A stretch of DNA of 64,000 nt from Ulva prolifera. Its lineage: Eukaryota; Chlorophyta; Ulvophyceae; Ulvales; Ulvaceae. How positions within the stretch are numbered: the stretch's first letter is position 1; each line of letters starts with the position of its first letter. The notes under the pieces were generated by a model. It ran no database searches, had not been told where the DNA came from, and saw only the letters and a program-made list of their open reading frames with translations. The translations under genes and the position numbers were made by a program. This document shows, piece after piece, positions 1-16,391 of the stretch. The stretch covers positions 3,100,001 to 3,164,000 of the forward strand of contig CM041196.1 in assembly GCA_023078555.1 (NCBI GenBank). Reading direction: 5' to 3'.

Positions 1-216
1 GGCCTCGGCGTCATCCCGCTGTCGCTGCTCACGCGCTTCATCTCGCGCGCCGTGTTTGCGTGCAACGTGCCCAGCGCCGACGACGACCGCGTCGACATGG
101 ACCTCGGCTACGGCGCTGTCTACAACGCACCCGTCGAGACGCGCTACTCCGACAGCGACGACCCCCTCAAGGGCGACCAAAGCGGCAAGGCCTCCGCTGG
201 AAAGGCCTCCGCGTGA
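1..216 (+). CDS. C-terminal end of an unidentified protein (5' truncated by window edge)
   Basis: Frame 1 is open from the first base to a TGA at 214-216, giving 71 residues. The first 25 or so residues are hydrophobic with few charges (IPLSLLTRFISRAVF), followed by an acidic, hydrophilic tail (SADDDR, DSDDPLKGD) that ends in a lysine/alanine/serine repeat (KASAGKASA). This looks like the last membrane segment and cytosolic tail of a membrane protein, but I do not recognise the family. Base composition is high in GC with C or G at most third positions, like the GC-rich exons further right, which supports coding. The rest of the gene lies left of the window. Confidence 0.5.
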   Translation, partial: GLGVIPLSLLTRFISRAVFACNVPSADDDRVDMDLGYGAVYNAPVETRYSDSDDPLKGDQSGKASAGKASA

Positions 217-1303
217 GCACCGCCCGTGTCGCCGCCGCTGCACACGCGCGCGTGCGCGCACGACCCATTGCACGGGCGGGGCGTGCCTCGAGCCTGCGTG
301 GCTGATGGGGTGGGGGCGGCTGTGCTATGGCTGCGAGCCGGTGTGGCCGTATGCCTGCGTGGAGGGGTTTGTGGCCGATGAGAGGCTGGCGGGGCGTGGG
401 GCTGGGCTGCCAGGGAGGTGCGCGTCGCGAGCCTGGGGGCAGCTTGGTCAACAGCACATGACTGACGTGCGGGGGTGGACATGTAGCGGCTCCGAGGAAG
501 CTGCACGGAGTAGAGGTCAAAGGGTTGATTTCGCAGGGGTGGTGGTGGGCGAGTATTTGTGGCGTGGGCGTGCAGCGGCTCGAGCGCACCGCGATTGGGT
601 GAAAGATGAGCATGACGAGATTGATGCTATGCAAATCCATGGTGGTTGAGAGCGCGTTGTTGGACGTGCCTGTCTGTGCAGTGCGTGGATTACATAGGTT
701 TCCGTTCCAGAGAAAGGCTTCGTACAGCGGAGGCACATCGGTGCTCTTGTGCGTGTCTACGTAATGATAGAGCTGAAGATGCAGGCCTCGACGTTTTTAA
801 GTCGTTCTTTCCTTGCGCGGCTCGCCATACAAGAGACAGGCTTCTGCAACGCAGCTATCTGGCGATGTAACGTGCACATGCATCGCACTCACTTTGTGCG
901 CGGGACAGCTGCCGGTGATGAAATACCGCATACCGCATGAAATACCGAGTTTCACGAAACAACCATCTGTGCAACGCTGACTGCGATTGGGTGGCCTCTG
1001 GCTATGATGAGATGCTTCAATCATCGCCTGTCACATGCGGCACGTCACTGTGCCGCGATGGACAGTTATGGTAGCAATCAAGTATCGACATCGTCTTGAG
1101 TCAAGTCGCTGACTGGAGATTCCGACACCGTAGTGAGTTTTGGGATTGCGATCACTCATCGTTGCTTGTACGTGGCAAGTAGTCCGCGCCTCGCAGGCAT
1201 TAGCGCCCTGTAGATCTGTATCCCCAGCCACATGATTAAGCACCATGGGTACATAAGCTGAGAAGATATATGTGGCTCTCTGCTTGAAGATTTTGGGTTG
1301 ATC
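217..1303. other. Intergenic, no supported gene
   Basis: About 1.1 kb. The first 400 bases are G-rich on the plus strand and probably hold the 3' UTR of the preceding gene. I see no family match, no clear exon pair and no repeat. A first exon of the RCC1 gene could be hidden near the right end. Confidence 0.5.
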
Positions 1304-4086
1304 ATGGGACCCAGCCAGTGGGCTCGACTGCTAGTCACTTGTGGTAATGGTGAAGGCGGGAAATTGGGACTGAAGACATTCGAATCTACGTCTCTCTTCA
1401 CTCTGTGCCGCGGGCTATTGGATGTTGATGTAGCTGGAGTGTCATGTGGCAACGGCCACACAGCTGTGGTGACACAATGTGGGACCGTCTTCACATTTGG
1501 CCAGAATGAGGCGCACCAATTGGGCCACAGCAGTGATCTGACCGAAGCTCCGGTCCCCCGAGAATTGGATCTACCTGAACGGATAGTATCAGTGCGTGCT
1601 GGAGGTGCATTCACACTGGCTCTCACAGAAGATGGAGCGCTGTATGGTGCGGCCCGAGTAGCCCATATGCCCTGTACCCCACAGTACCAGCGCCCATGGG
1701 ACAGAGCAGCTACATTCCAAATGAGGCTGGCACACGTGTTGTTTGCAGGTTGGGGTGATAACCGGTTTGGACAGACTGGCACCGGGGACCGGGCAAGGAC
1801 AGTGCATCACCCGGTGATGATCCAAGACATCCCTCGCATTGCCAGCATGGCTGCAGGGGCAAATCATGCACTCGCAGTGACAGAAGATGGCGAAGTCTTG
1901 GTCTGGGGTGCCAATGGGTCCGGTCAGCTGGGGCTGGAGCGCACAGGCACGAGTCTCAACTGCAGTTACATTGACGCTCAAGTGTGCGATGATGAGCTAC
2001 ACAATCCCACATAAATCTGGGCCCATTCCGGCACACTTCTCTGCTCTCAAGCTGTCTGGCTCACGGATCCTCCGCAGAACTTCTGACTTATTGATGAGGC
2101 ATATAGCACTTGTGAGGACAAGGCGTCGTAGGCGTCCCTTTCATGTCAACCTGCTCGCATCACATGGCTACAACATGCATGCCATTATAGACAAGTGCAC
2201 GGTTTCAGACCAATGACTGACATCAACAGCCTCACACGCACCATGCATCTCACACAGCCGCCCCCGCTGACAGGCATCGTGTACACACGGCCAAAACAAC
2301 CTGCATATTGGCTACATCAAGCGTGGTCCGTGGGGGCAAACATCCACACTGCTTCGCCCATGGGAGTGTCATTTGCCAAGGCGGCGGTGTCCTGGATGTG
2401 GTGTACCGACGTCCACATGGCAACACGCCACAGCCGTGTTGCCCTGCAGGTGTGATGTCTTGGTTTCAGCAGCCGGCGATGCGCTCCCCCCGCATCAACC
2501 GCCACCTTCTCCCGTCCCACACCGGCAGCATAGCCACAGGCGTGGCCGCAGGCAGCGGCCACTCCCTGGTGGCCACGGAGAGCGCCGGCATGTTCGGCCT
2601 CGGGTCCAACAAGTGGTGGCAGCTGGGAGTGGAGCGCTCAGACAACTTCACGCTCCCGCAGCCGGTACGTTGCGCCGACCCGCCGCTACATGCCTCAAGC
2701 TATTCCACATCTGCTGTACTCCACACCACACGCGTGCCGGAGTCATTCGCTGCATTCACGTCACTCCCATATCGCCATCGGCACTGCAATTTTCTTGTTT
2801 TGTGCTTGTACGTGTTGTTTGTCACGACGGCCGTGCTGTCTGCCATCGCCTCTCCAGCTCCATGTCCAGCTGCGCCTGTGGCGGCTACAGGTGCCGGGGT
2901 CGTCGACGTTTGGCGCACCGGCGTGCGGGGCGACCGTGTCAGCCGCCCTCGACGCCACAGGCGCGATGCACCTCTGGGGCACCGACACCGGCTACCACGG
3001 CGCGCTGCCGGAGGACCTCGGGCAGCAGCTGCGGGCGCCGGCGGCCGTGCCGGGGGGCGCCTTCCGCGCGGCCGCCCTCGGCTTTGCGGCTGGGGCTGCG
3101 GTCACGCGCCACGGCCGCCTTGCGACGTGGGGCTGGTCCGGCTACCAACAGGAGGTGTGCTAGCCGCTAGCAGCCTGCCTGATCGCCAGGCGCCAGGGAG
3201 CAGCAGCTCACCTTTGTCAATACGCTGCAGATGTAGTGTGCTGTAGATCTAGCTGTACATGATTATTTGCAAGTTATCTGTGTGTTCGGCCCCAACCGCT
3301 CGATGCTGTGTCGGAGGTGCGCCTCGTTCCTGCCTCGTTCCCAAGATTGATGGGTCGAAAAGAGGCTGACAGAAGGCATGAATCTTCATGAATACAGCGA
3401 CGGGCCTGAGCTTTCAAAGCTATGGACAGCTTGGTGTACGTGGCCCGTATGACGGCGATGCCATGTTATGAATCTGACCGTTCTGGACAGACGGGGGCAC
3501 GTGCCTGCTTCTGGCAGCACGGCTAGGACATCTGCTGCAATCCAGTGATACGACCGCGGCACCATCGCATCATCGCTCCTGGCGCTAGCAGGCGGCACAA
3601 CGGGAGCAGCATGTGTCATGACCTCGCCGCATGCATGCACGCGTGCACGTCACTGCCACGAGTCCAGCCCCCCCGATGAGCCACATTGCTCAGCAGCAGA
3701 TACGAGCTCGTCCTGGGGCACCAGTGCTGGCAGGAACGGCACATTGTCAACTCGTGCACAGATGGCGAAGCACCACAGCCACAAGCACTATCACCCACAT
3801 CCCCTAGTGAAGCACGGAACATGTGCAGGGCACCTGGCTGGAGCGGGCGCACGGCATCTCGGACGACGGCTCGCAGCTCGGCCACGGCACAACCACAAAC
3901 GCGAAGCGCATCTCGCTCGTACACAGCATCGACTTCAGGGGCGACACCTCCGATGGCGGCGCCCGCAGCCGGCTTGTGCCTCACGACGGCACGGAGGGCA
4001 CGCAGTGGTGCGCAGAGACCGTGGCGTGCGGCCTGGACCACATGGCGGCCGTCATCGCGGCCCCAAAGGAGGTGGTCGGCCGGTGA
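1304..4086 (+). CDS. RCC1-repeat (beta-propeller) protein, multi-exon
   Basis: RCC1 repeats are seven-bladed propeller modules found in Ran GEFs and many unrelated regulators; the sequence does not say which this is. Supported exons are about 1304-1646, 1749-about 1977, about 2529-2664, 2891-3154 and 3829-4086 (TGA). Phase is kept at 1646/1749 (codon split G|GT), 2664/2891 and 3154/3829. Diagnostic motifs are CGNGHTAVVT, FTFGQNEAHQLGH, LYGWGDNRFGQTG across the first intron, VWGANGSGQLGL, AAGSGHSLVAT, GSNKWWQLG, TWGWSGYQQE and SQLGHG. The join between the second and third listed exons is unresolved, and a small exon may lie between 2014 and 2529. The ATG at 1304 may not be the true start, because a TAG acceptor-like site lies just before LVTCGNGEGG. 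Early exons are visibly less GC-rich than the last two. Confidence 0.85.
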
Positions 4087-4154
4087 CGTGGCCGCCTCAA
4101 GATCACCGACCTGCACCTGCACCTGCATGTCGCTCGGTTGCGGGGTCTCCTTGG

Positions 4155-4300
4155 GAGCTGCTAGGTTACCCCTTTACGCTGGGTGACCTGGGTTACCTGC
4201 TGGGGTTACCGGCCGGTGTTGCGTAATTACCTGGGCTACTTACGCTAGGTGACTTAGGTTACTGCTGGGGTGGGTTACCGCTAGGTTGTCTGGGTGTCCT
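4155..4300 (+). repeat. Degenerate minisatellite of GGTTACC / TAGGTGACC units
   Basis: Directly after the RCC1 stop codon the sequence repeats variants of GCTAGGTTACC, GCTGGGTGACCTGGGTTACC and CTGCTGGGGTTACC at irregular spacing for about 145 bases. No coding frame is kept. Confidence 0.55.
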
Positions 4301-4797
4301 GCGCTCTGCTGAATTGTGGGTCACTCACTGCGCGACCACTTCACATGCACGGATGCGGCAAAGGCACGTCATTGTAGGCTCTAAGGCCTCTTGCCGAGTG
4401 CAGAAGTGTGCTGGGAAATAGTGGCATTGCGGGCGCAAATTATTCATGTCGCGGCGGGCAATTGCCCAGCCCTGTGTGGCAGTCGAGGTGGAACGTGGCG
4501 TTCATCCGGGTTGTGGGTGCTTGCGAGGTGCCGTTTGTTGGCCAGTCTTGCATATTTCTGTACTTTTGAGGGGTCTGAGGGTGTGGGAGGGGCTGGCCCT
4601 GGAGGCCGTCTGCGCGCAGGACTGTCTGCATCCAGGATGCGTTTTGAGTTGCGCTGCGTCCCTGACGGTAGGGCCCAACGATGGATGTGCGAGCAAGGCG
4701 CTGAAGTTGCACGGAGCACAGGGGCGACTTGGTCATGCCATGCTTGTGCTTCGTGCATCGGACCTTGGATACCGATGTGTTCCGCTTTGTATAAACA

Positions 4798-4889
4798 AAG
4801 TAATCCTGAATTTACCGAGCCGTATCCTGAAGAGGACATTGGCAACTCCAAATTAACGGGACCACATATGCCGGGACCACACATGTGGA
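4798..4889 (-). repeat. Interspersed short repeat, copy A (reverse orientation)
   Basis: The core GAATTTACCGAGCCGTATCC, followed by GAAGAGGACATTGGCAACTCC and GGGACCACATATG, is the reverse complement of material at 11055-11136, 28571-28642, 31724-31799 and (core only) 45751-45780. Copies A and B also share the CTTCAGGATACGG variant and a GGTCCC/CACATGTGG flank. This copy ends about 25 bases before a pyrimidine-rich stretch and a CAG that looks like a splice acceptor. Confidence 0.7.
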
Positions 4890-4915
4890 CGTTTTTCCTC
4901 TTGTTTCGATTCCAG

Positions 4916-5000
4916 CCTGAATGTGATCGGTGCATTCCCGGCACGCTGGTCAACGCTGTGGGGGGCTGTGCACCCTGTGAGCCTCCCTCCCATGACTCAG
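4916..5000 (+). CDS. Possible exon of a cysteine-rich (GCC2/GCC3 or ephrin-receptor-like) protein
   Basis: After a good acceptor (CTTGTTTCGATTCCAG) the frame reads PECDRCIPGTLVNAVGG followed by CAPCEPPSH. This has the CxxC...PGT...CxPC spacing of GCC2/GCC3 and ephrin-receptor-like modules, and the exon would end at CAG|GTACAC. A second cysteine-rich island, about 5200-5283 (CYPPLGCEAQSSC), may be a following exon, but the phase does not match cleanly. I found no upstream or downstream exons that confirm a gene, so a chance match is possible. Confidence 0.3.
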
Positions 5001-10119
<5,119 letters not shown>

Positions 10120-12360
10120 GGCAGGATTCATGATTGCTCTTTGATCAAGAAAAATGCAGGTCAAAACTATGATATGTATGTGCAGAGACCATTGCATGCT
10201 GGCAGTGTGCTGTGTTTCCCACCACAGAATTGTCATTGCGCTTAATAGGATTGCACACGTCCAGTGCACATGAAGCCCAAAGCTTGTACGGGATCGTCAC
10301 TTGCTGCTCACAAGTAAAGTGAGCTTTCCTCACATGATTCCTTGTAACTTCGTTTTGTTTTTCAGTGTTGGCGCGATTGGCTTAGACATTGGAATTCTGT
10401 GGGAATGACTGTGTTCTGAGCAGCACTACTCGGGTCGGTGTACAGGCATAAGGCACGTACCTTTGTCTGCAAGCAGTTGTGAACATCACATGACTCATGT
10501 GACATGGGCCTTGCAAAATTCTTAGGGCAAGCCAGAAACGTCCTAGTACAGCAATCAACAGATTGATGTGTACATGCACCATCCCCGATGACCGTACCAA
10601 GTGAGCAATGTACAGCCGGCATGATGTCAGGATGAAGCACGCGGCTAGACCAGGCCGACCATGATGGTGAAATCCCAGATTTTTTACTTGTGGGATTGGC
10701 AGCACATTCGTCAATCCGCTGCTATTCAACAATAGCGGCAGATGCAGATCGTACATACTGTCATTGTCCCCATAGCTGGCATGCAGGTTTCCATGCTCTG
10801 ACGTCCATGTGATCTGCTCACCCCTTCATACACGTACTGTCCTGCTAAATTGAATCATGTGTGCCATCATCCATCACCGCTCATCTTGAACCTGATCGGA
10901 CGGTTCCTGATTTTGCTGCATTCGAATGACTCAGACTTGACCATTCTGTGTTGAGGCAGTGCCTAGCTGCTCGTGATGCTGGCAGGACGTATCGTGTACA
11001 TGTGTAGAGGTTTCTGAAGCATTGTTACCTGTGTGAAAGACAGTGTAAAGACGGCACATGTGGTCCCGGTCATTCGTAGTTGTCAATGTCCTCTTCAGGA
11101 TACGGCTCAGTAAACTCAGATTTACTTAAAATTTACAACCGAGCGAATGCAGACGATTGCACATGGCCATGTGCATTGGCCAAATTTGAGCAAACTCTTG
11201 CGCTCAGGGTGTCTTATTGATGAGAACAGGTACCATGTGTTCTATGCTGAAGGGGCATCCACGCAGGAGCGACCGCCGAATCACAGCGTATGTGCACTGA
11301 CCAGGATTTGTAATACATGCATTTGTAACTTACCCCTTCCAATACCTGGCAGCCATTTCGTTTTTTCTGCCAGCTACTATTGATCAATACGGGTGTTGGG
11401 TCTTGTGGCTTTCCATGCATGAACAGGGCATACTGCCAATGCAGACAAATCCCAATCAGTCTCAATCTTTAGTGACTCACATTTACCTGTGAGCACTCAT
11501 GTTACCTGTCGTGGAGCATAGTACAGTTTTGATACAGGTGGGAACTGAGAAAAAACCACAGATCTGTAATGTGACACGCTTGACTACACAGCGATGAATT
11601 TTGATACAGTCCAAACAATTTCGAGGAGAATTACTTTCAGCACGAATCAACCTCGATCCGAAAAGGCATCTCTACCAAAAGCACATAACTCCTACAGAGC
11701 ACACATACCCTATGTGGCATAGCGCCACATATCCGGTCTCAGGATCTGGTCATCCCAAAAGGAATGGTATTGACTAGGATCGCACCCTTGGCGTATGTTT
11801 CAGTGCAAATGCTAAAGAGGCAGAGGTGTCATGTGATACAGCAGCCACAGCATTAGGCTGCGTCTCACAGTACAGCCATCTACATGAACAGCAGATACTT
11901 CATCGACCAGTTGACGCACTTGTTTTGAGCAAGAGAATTACAGCTTTTGTGTATCACAAACACACCTTACATTCACTGTTGCGCTTTCTTGAGCAGCCCC
12001 GTTGCCCCCTTCAACCTGTTGATTAAAAGATCAACACTGTCACCAACAACTGTATCACAGCGACTTGCACTCTGCCAAGTAAAGCATACCGCTGTATCTT
12101 GGGGTTCGTGCAAAGATCCTCCAGATGTGCCTTCAATGATGAGAACCCATGTCAAGGGAGAAAACATGTCAATGCAGTTGCGGTAAGGCGCACCCAAAGG
12201 GCCACAAACCATCTGAAGCTCCACCGTCAGTCCTGGAGTCCATGCTATCGGCGATACTGCACAAAAGCATCGGATGTTAGCATAACGATCAAATTATGTC
12301 TCAACGCATATCAAGCGTGATGCACAGCAGCAGATCGCTACCAGGCAAAGACAAAGCTAA
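10120..12360. other. Gene-poor interval between convergent RuvBL1 and LUC7-like genes
   Basis: More than 2 kb, fairly AT-balanced, with only short frames and no family match. It holds repeat copy B (11055-11136). The first part presumably includes the RuvBL1 3' UTR, and the last part could contain a terminal exon of the LUC7-like gene on the minus strand. Confidence 0.5.
11055..11136 (+). repeat. Interspersed short repeat, copy B
   Basis: It contains CACATGTGGTCCCGG, GTTGTCAATGTCC, CTTCAGGATACGGCTCAGTAA and CAGATTTACTTAAAATTTAC. This matches copy A in reverse orientation nearly end to end and copies C and D over the core. Confidence 0.75.
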
Positions 12361-12384
12361 CCCCCCCCCCCCCCCCCCCCCCCC
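12361..12384 (+). repeat. Poly-C tract (24 bases)
   Basis: An uninterrupted run of 24 C followed by ACCCC. It lies just beyond the last clear coding part of the LUC7-like gene, in its 3' region or a terminal intron. Confidence 0.95.
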
Positions 12385-12406
12385 ACCCCAACTCCAGCCG
12401 TCAATA

Positions 12407-13491
12407 CTATGTAAACAAGATAGGACAACATTCAGTGCAGTCCACCATCTGAAAATCCCCCATGAAGCCACTACATGATTGGAGGGAACATACCCCGTCA
12501 CGTGAGGCATAGCCTCGGCTGTTGTCATACCCTCTGCTCTCGTATCCGCGGTTGTCGTATCCGCGGCTTTCGTGTCCACGGCCCCCATACCTGTCATCGC
12601 CCCCATATCCTCGATCGCCGCGGCCACCGTATCGGTCTCCGTACCTTTCACGGCTGCTATATCCTGAACGGTCTCCACGGTCGCCGTATCCCCGTTCGCG
12701 CTCGCTGTAGCTGCGGTCCCCATACCCACGCTCCCGGTCACCGTAGCCACGATCACCATGACCATAACCATGCCTGCGGTCATCGTGCCCGCGTTCATGA
12801 CTGCCGCGATGGTCCATGTGGCGGTCCTCGCTGCGACGGTGATGCCTATCAGCGTCGCCAGCATCTGCTGCACGATCCACGCCAGCATCTGGTGGTGGCG
12901 GGCCCCCCCCTCGTGCAAATCTCTCCTCTAGATCAGTGAGCTTGTCCCGAATCTTCTTCCAGCCGACATACTGTTTGCCATTGATATGGTCCTGCATCAC
13001 ACATTCCAGACCGATCACCGCCAATCCAAGGGCTACACTCTGCTGTGAACCAGGAGTGCAACAGCCTTTATATAGCCTTGGCAGAGAGTTACCACGACTG
13101 ATTCCTGTCAATGATATTCGGGGTGGAGAGATTGGGACACTGTGGCATGGAAAACGTCCTACACATGAACAATTCACTCGAGCTTGCGAAGCTGGGTGCT
13201 CAAGGTGGATACGCACCAGCCGCCTCTGTTCGTTATCAGTGCTGTTCACAAACACACCACAGACCTCACAGACTGACTTGGTGCGCTCCGGTGTGGTAAG
13301 CTCGGTGAACAGTTGGTCGTGCTCTTCCCTATACTTTTCTGCGGCCTCAGCCATGGCCATTCCACCATCAGCATCACCTTCTGTCACAAGGATTTCGGCA
13401 CGGTCTGTGCTCTCTGCAGGCCGGGGATGCGTTTCAATTGACTACTGACCTTAGCAGGGAGGGTTTGCGCTCCCTCTATTAACTCACGTCG

Positions 13492-13530
<39 letters not shown>

Positions 13531-14082
13531 AATCGTGGATGTTCTAAGATGTTGCAACAAAATACGCACCTTTTTCCTGAGCCTTCAAAGCATCCAGCCT
13601 TTCTTGGTCAGCCGGTTTTATCGGCCGAGGCTGATTTTCTTTGTCGACACGTTCTTTCGCCCGCGCTATTCGTTTGTCCATCTCGGACACAAGATCTATG
13701 AGCAGATGATACAGCTTGCGTTCGTATCCCAACCTGTCCCTGTCCGATGCGTCGAGCGCATCGTAGTCCTGCTTCAGTCTTGGAAACTCGATATGATCCT
13801 CGTGGACAGTCATCCCACACGATCCTGCATGCGATCGAACATGATTTAACACCTCACACCTTCAGAAATGCAATTTAGCAACTTGGTGACGAACTGCTGC
13901 AGGTGCGCACCGAGGTCGCTCTTCGTATTGCTAAACAACGTGTAGGGACATAAACCAGCTAATGCGTGTTTACACACTTCGGGTTCGTCGAATTGCAGCT
14001 TCTGCTGCTGCTGATCTTTATCGGCTGTGTTTCGTTGTTTGCCCATAAGCTCGTCGAGCATGGCCGCCATTGCGTCCGTCAT
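12407..14082 (-). CDS. LUC7-like U1 snRNP protein
   Basis: LUC7 proteins sit in the U1 snRNP and help select 5' splice sites. Exons on the minus strand are 14082-13911, 13824-13570, 13413-13217 and 12991 onward; all three joins keep phase. The N terminus (MAAMLDELMGKQRN) and first zinc finger (C37, C45, C60, H65; VCKHALAGLC and SCGMTVH, completed across intron 1) match LUC7L. A charged helical middle (EMDKRIARAKERVDKENQ) leads to zinc finger 2 (CEVC at 191-194). In the finger, DHINGKQYVGW replaces the usual DHxxGKxHxGF, so the second zinc-binding His appears to be Tyr. The tail is rich in R, G, Y, D and S (RGYGDR, RSEDRHMDHRGSHERG) instead of plain RS dipeptides. The frame runs to a stop at 12407, but a GTATGT donor after GAC GGG (exon end 12494) suggests a further small exon. 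Confidence 0.92.
13492..13527 (+). repeat. (TA)n microsatellite inside LUC7-like intron 2
   Basis: About 36 bases of almost pure TA, with one ACA interruption, lie within the intron between 13569 and 13414. Confidence 0.95.
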
Positions 14083-15509
14083 TATTGCGACCGCTGTGAG
14101 ATTATGAAGAGAAAGTGTGGTTGTTACTGATGGGGTCCTCTACACTCACGTTGAGCTTTACTCGAAGTAGCCTGCTACCGAAATTGAAGACTACAAGAGT
14201 TGCCTTACGTGACTGTTGTACTCACTCTGGTGGCAAAGGAAGTCTGATGCCTAAGAAATTTCCTGGGCAGAAGATAGGCCCTTGCCATCAGTGCTGCGCG
14301 GCGACTGTGGAAGCGCTAAATGCAAATATAGAAGCCTGTGCGGACTGCCTCGATGTCTCGAAGAGCCTGCAACCAGGTCCCAAAGGAGCAGCAAAGCGGA
14401 GATCCTCAGCACAATGTCCAGACAGCCTCTGCATGGGTACATGGCATGACATCGATGTGAACTGCAGTGGGTTGGGCTATGCTTTGCGAAGAGGTCTGAT
14501 CGAAGTCGCTTGTTGCACCTGATGGCCAGCTGGAGTCACTAGCTGAAGTTTACTCATGGCATTTGCTCACGGCATACGTCTCTACATTTGTAGTCCTGGT
14601 GGTGTGGAGTGCACATAGACTGGACGTGTGTTACGCCTCTAGGGGTCCACAGTATGGATGTAGCATCTGAGAAAGAACCATGCCAAGACCAGTCTCCCAG
14701 CGCAGCGACGCCCCTGAAGGTAAAGTCGCAGATCACATGGAGTGTGTGTGATGTTTGACCCATGATTGCTGTACATACGAAGGACGTTTCTTGGATCATC
14801 CCACCTCCGTGTGAAACGCACACTGTCCAGAACGAAGACTGCGCGAATGAGTTCATGCACCGATGGACCAGTGCTGGAGAAGCCTCGTCTAAAAGTCTTC
14901 ATTCAGGGAAGGTGGATCTGATGCGCGCGCTTGTAGATCGTTCAAGACGCTGGTCTGTCTCAGACCCTCAGGTGCTGCATCTGATATCTGTGGCATCCCA
15001 CACGGATATCGCGAAATGCTGACACGAAACTGCCATGTACTACGCATCTGACACACTCGCGACGGCATATTCGCCTTGACTTGAACAGCTTAATGACGCA
15101 GGGCATCCGACTCCATCATGTTGCCTGAGATTCATTTTGTGCCCAACTCGAAGGCAAGTGCCATTAGGCCATGGTGTGAGTATGGCGAGGGCTGATCTGG
15201 GAAACGAGTTGAGACAACGATGTTGGGTCATGCCAGGATTGGAAAGCGTGATGCAGGTCTCCATTTCCCAGATCCGCTTGCAACGAGACAGCAAGGGAGG
15301 CACAGATATAGGATCCTGTAGTACCGCACAAGCGTTCCGCAACCACTGCAAAGATTATTGTGAATCCACAGACGGACAGTCAACTACTGGCAGGACTGAT
15401 GTCCCGACACGGAGCAGCTCTATGTGCCAGCTCCCCAGACGATACAGCAGAAACCTGGCTATCAGCAGCACCCGCCCATCGCGGACCATATCACAGCTCT
15501 ACACAGACG
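14083..15509. other. Upstream region of LUC7-like gene; no confirmed gene
   Basis: About 1.4 kb. A plus-strand frame at 14115-14522 carries CHQCC and CADCLD but no recognisable domain. A second at 14762-15022 and the 5' part of the frame opening at 15137 could hold upstream exons of the coiled-coil gene. Nothing here can be fixed by similarity. Confidence 0.4.
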
Positions 15510-16391
15510 ACGCAGGTTTGTCTTGTGCAGAGACACTTGGAGATCAAGCTGCAGTCCAACAGCTGCACACATGGACTGCACAAATTCTACAGCAGCTGCT
15601 CCGGTCAGCGGAAGCAGAAAACAAAGCTGCACGCGTTGATCTCGAAAAGAGCTGCCAGGAGCTTTCTGACCTGCAGCAGAGGTATGGCAACCAAAGGGCA
15701 CGGCAAAATGATTCATGTAGTTGACACACGCTGCTGTCTCCGGCCATGTTGCGGCAGAATCCGTGCCGATTCCGTTCCCACACCGTTTATGAATGTTGCA
15801 GCAGCATTGTCGCAGCAGCTTTCCTGTTGTTCGTGCCGGCCCGGTCTCCCCATCACCACGACATGTTGACCAAATACACCATTGCCGTTGGCTGGAAGCA
15901 AGAGTCGTTGTTCAACGAAGGACTAAAGCACGAGTGCGCTTGTGCCTGCACCTACTTTTTGAGTCTAAAGCAGAGCCAGTGGCACTGGGCACACACCACA
16001 CTGTTCTCGAGAGTGATGCAGGCGCGCGGAGGCTGATCGCGAGGCAGCTCTAGCACAGCGAGAACTGCAGATGGCTGAGGACGAGCAGGCAACGGTGCAG
16101 GCAGAGCTGGACGCCGAGGCTGCCAGGGTGGCCATGGTGCGCTCAGATATCGCTGACCGCCGGCGCCAGATTGAGGAGCTGCGTGTGACCTACGCTGCAA
16201 AGCAGCAGATGATCGGGGCTGCACAGGACGACTGGTCTGCCGAGGCTGCGCGCTGCGTGACCCGCGCTGTGCAGCCAGAGGCAGCCGTGCCCCGGGGCAC
16301 CAGTGTTATGGCTAGTGCCGCAAACCTGTCGGGCACTCTGAAGTCGAAGCTACAGTCGGGCCGCCTGTCGCTGCGGCGAGCTGTCAATGAG
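15510..16391 (+). CDS. Coiled-coil protein of unknown function (internal exons)
   Basis: Two exons are supported: one ending at 15681 and one at 16022-16391, joined with a split codon AG|G (donor GTATGG, acceptor GATGCAG). The joined protein is a long heptad-like coiled coil: LLRSAEAENKAARVDLEKSC, CQELSDLQQRR, AEADREAALAQREL, QATVQAELDAEAARVAMVR, ADRRRQIEELR. It is followed by a Ser/Leu/Arg segment (SGTLKSKLQSGRLSLRRAV) and a GTGCTC donor in phase 0. The upstream exon boundary is uncertain; a TGTGCAG at about 15525 is a possible acceptor. No domain identifies a family; such proteins are common in cytoskeletal, centrosomal and flagellar structures, but that is only a class guess. Confidence 0.6.

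Noticed and set aside
12475..12939. Plus-strand frames rich in His, Arg, Pro and Ser opposite the LUC7-like tail
   Set aside because: They are complements of the RGYGDR repeats of the LUC7-like gene, which is fixed by two zinc-finger regions and matching intron phases.
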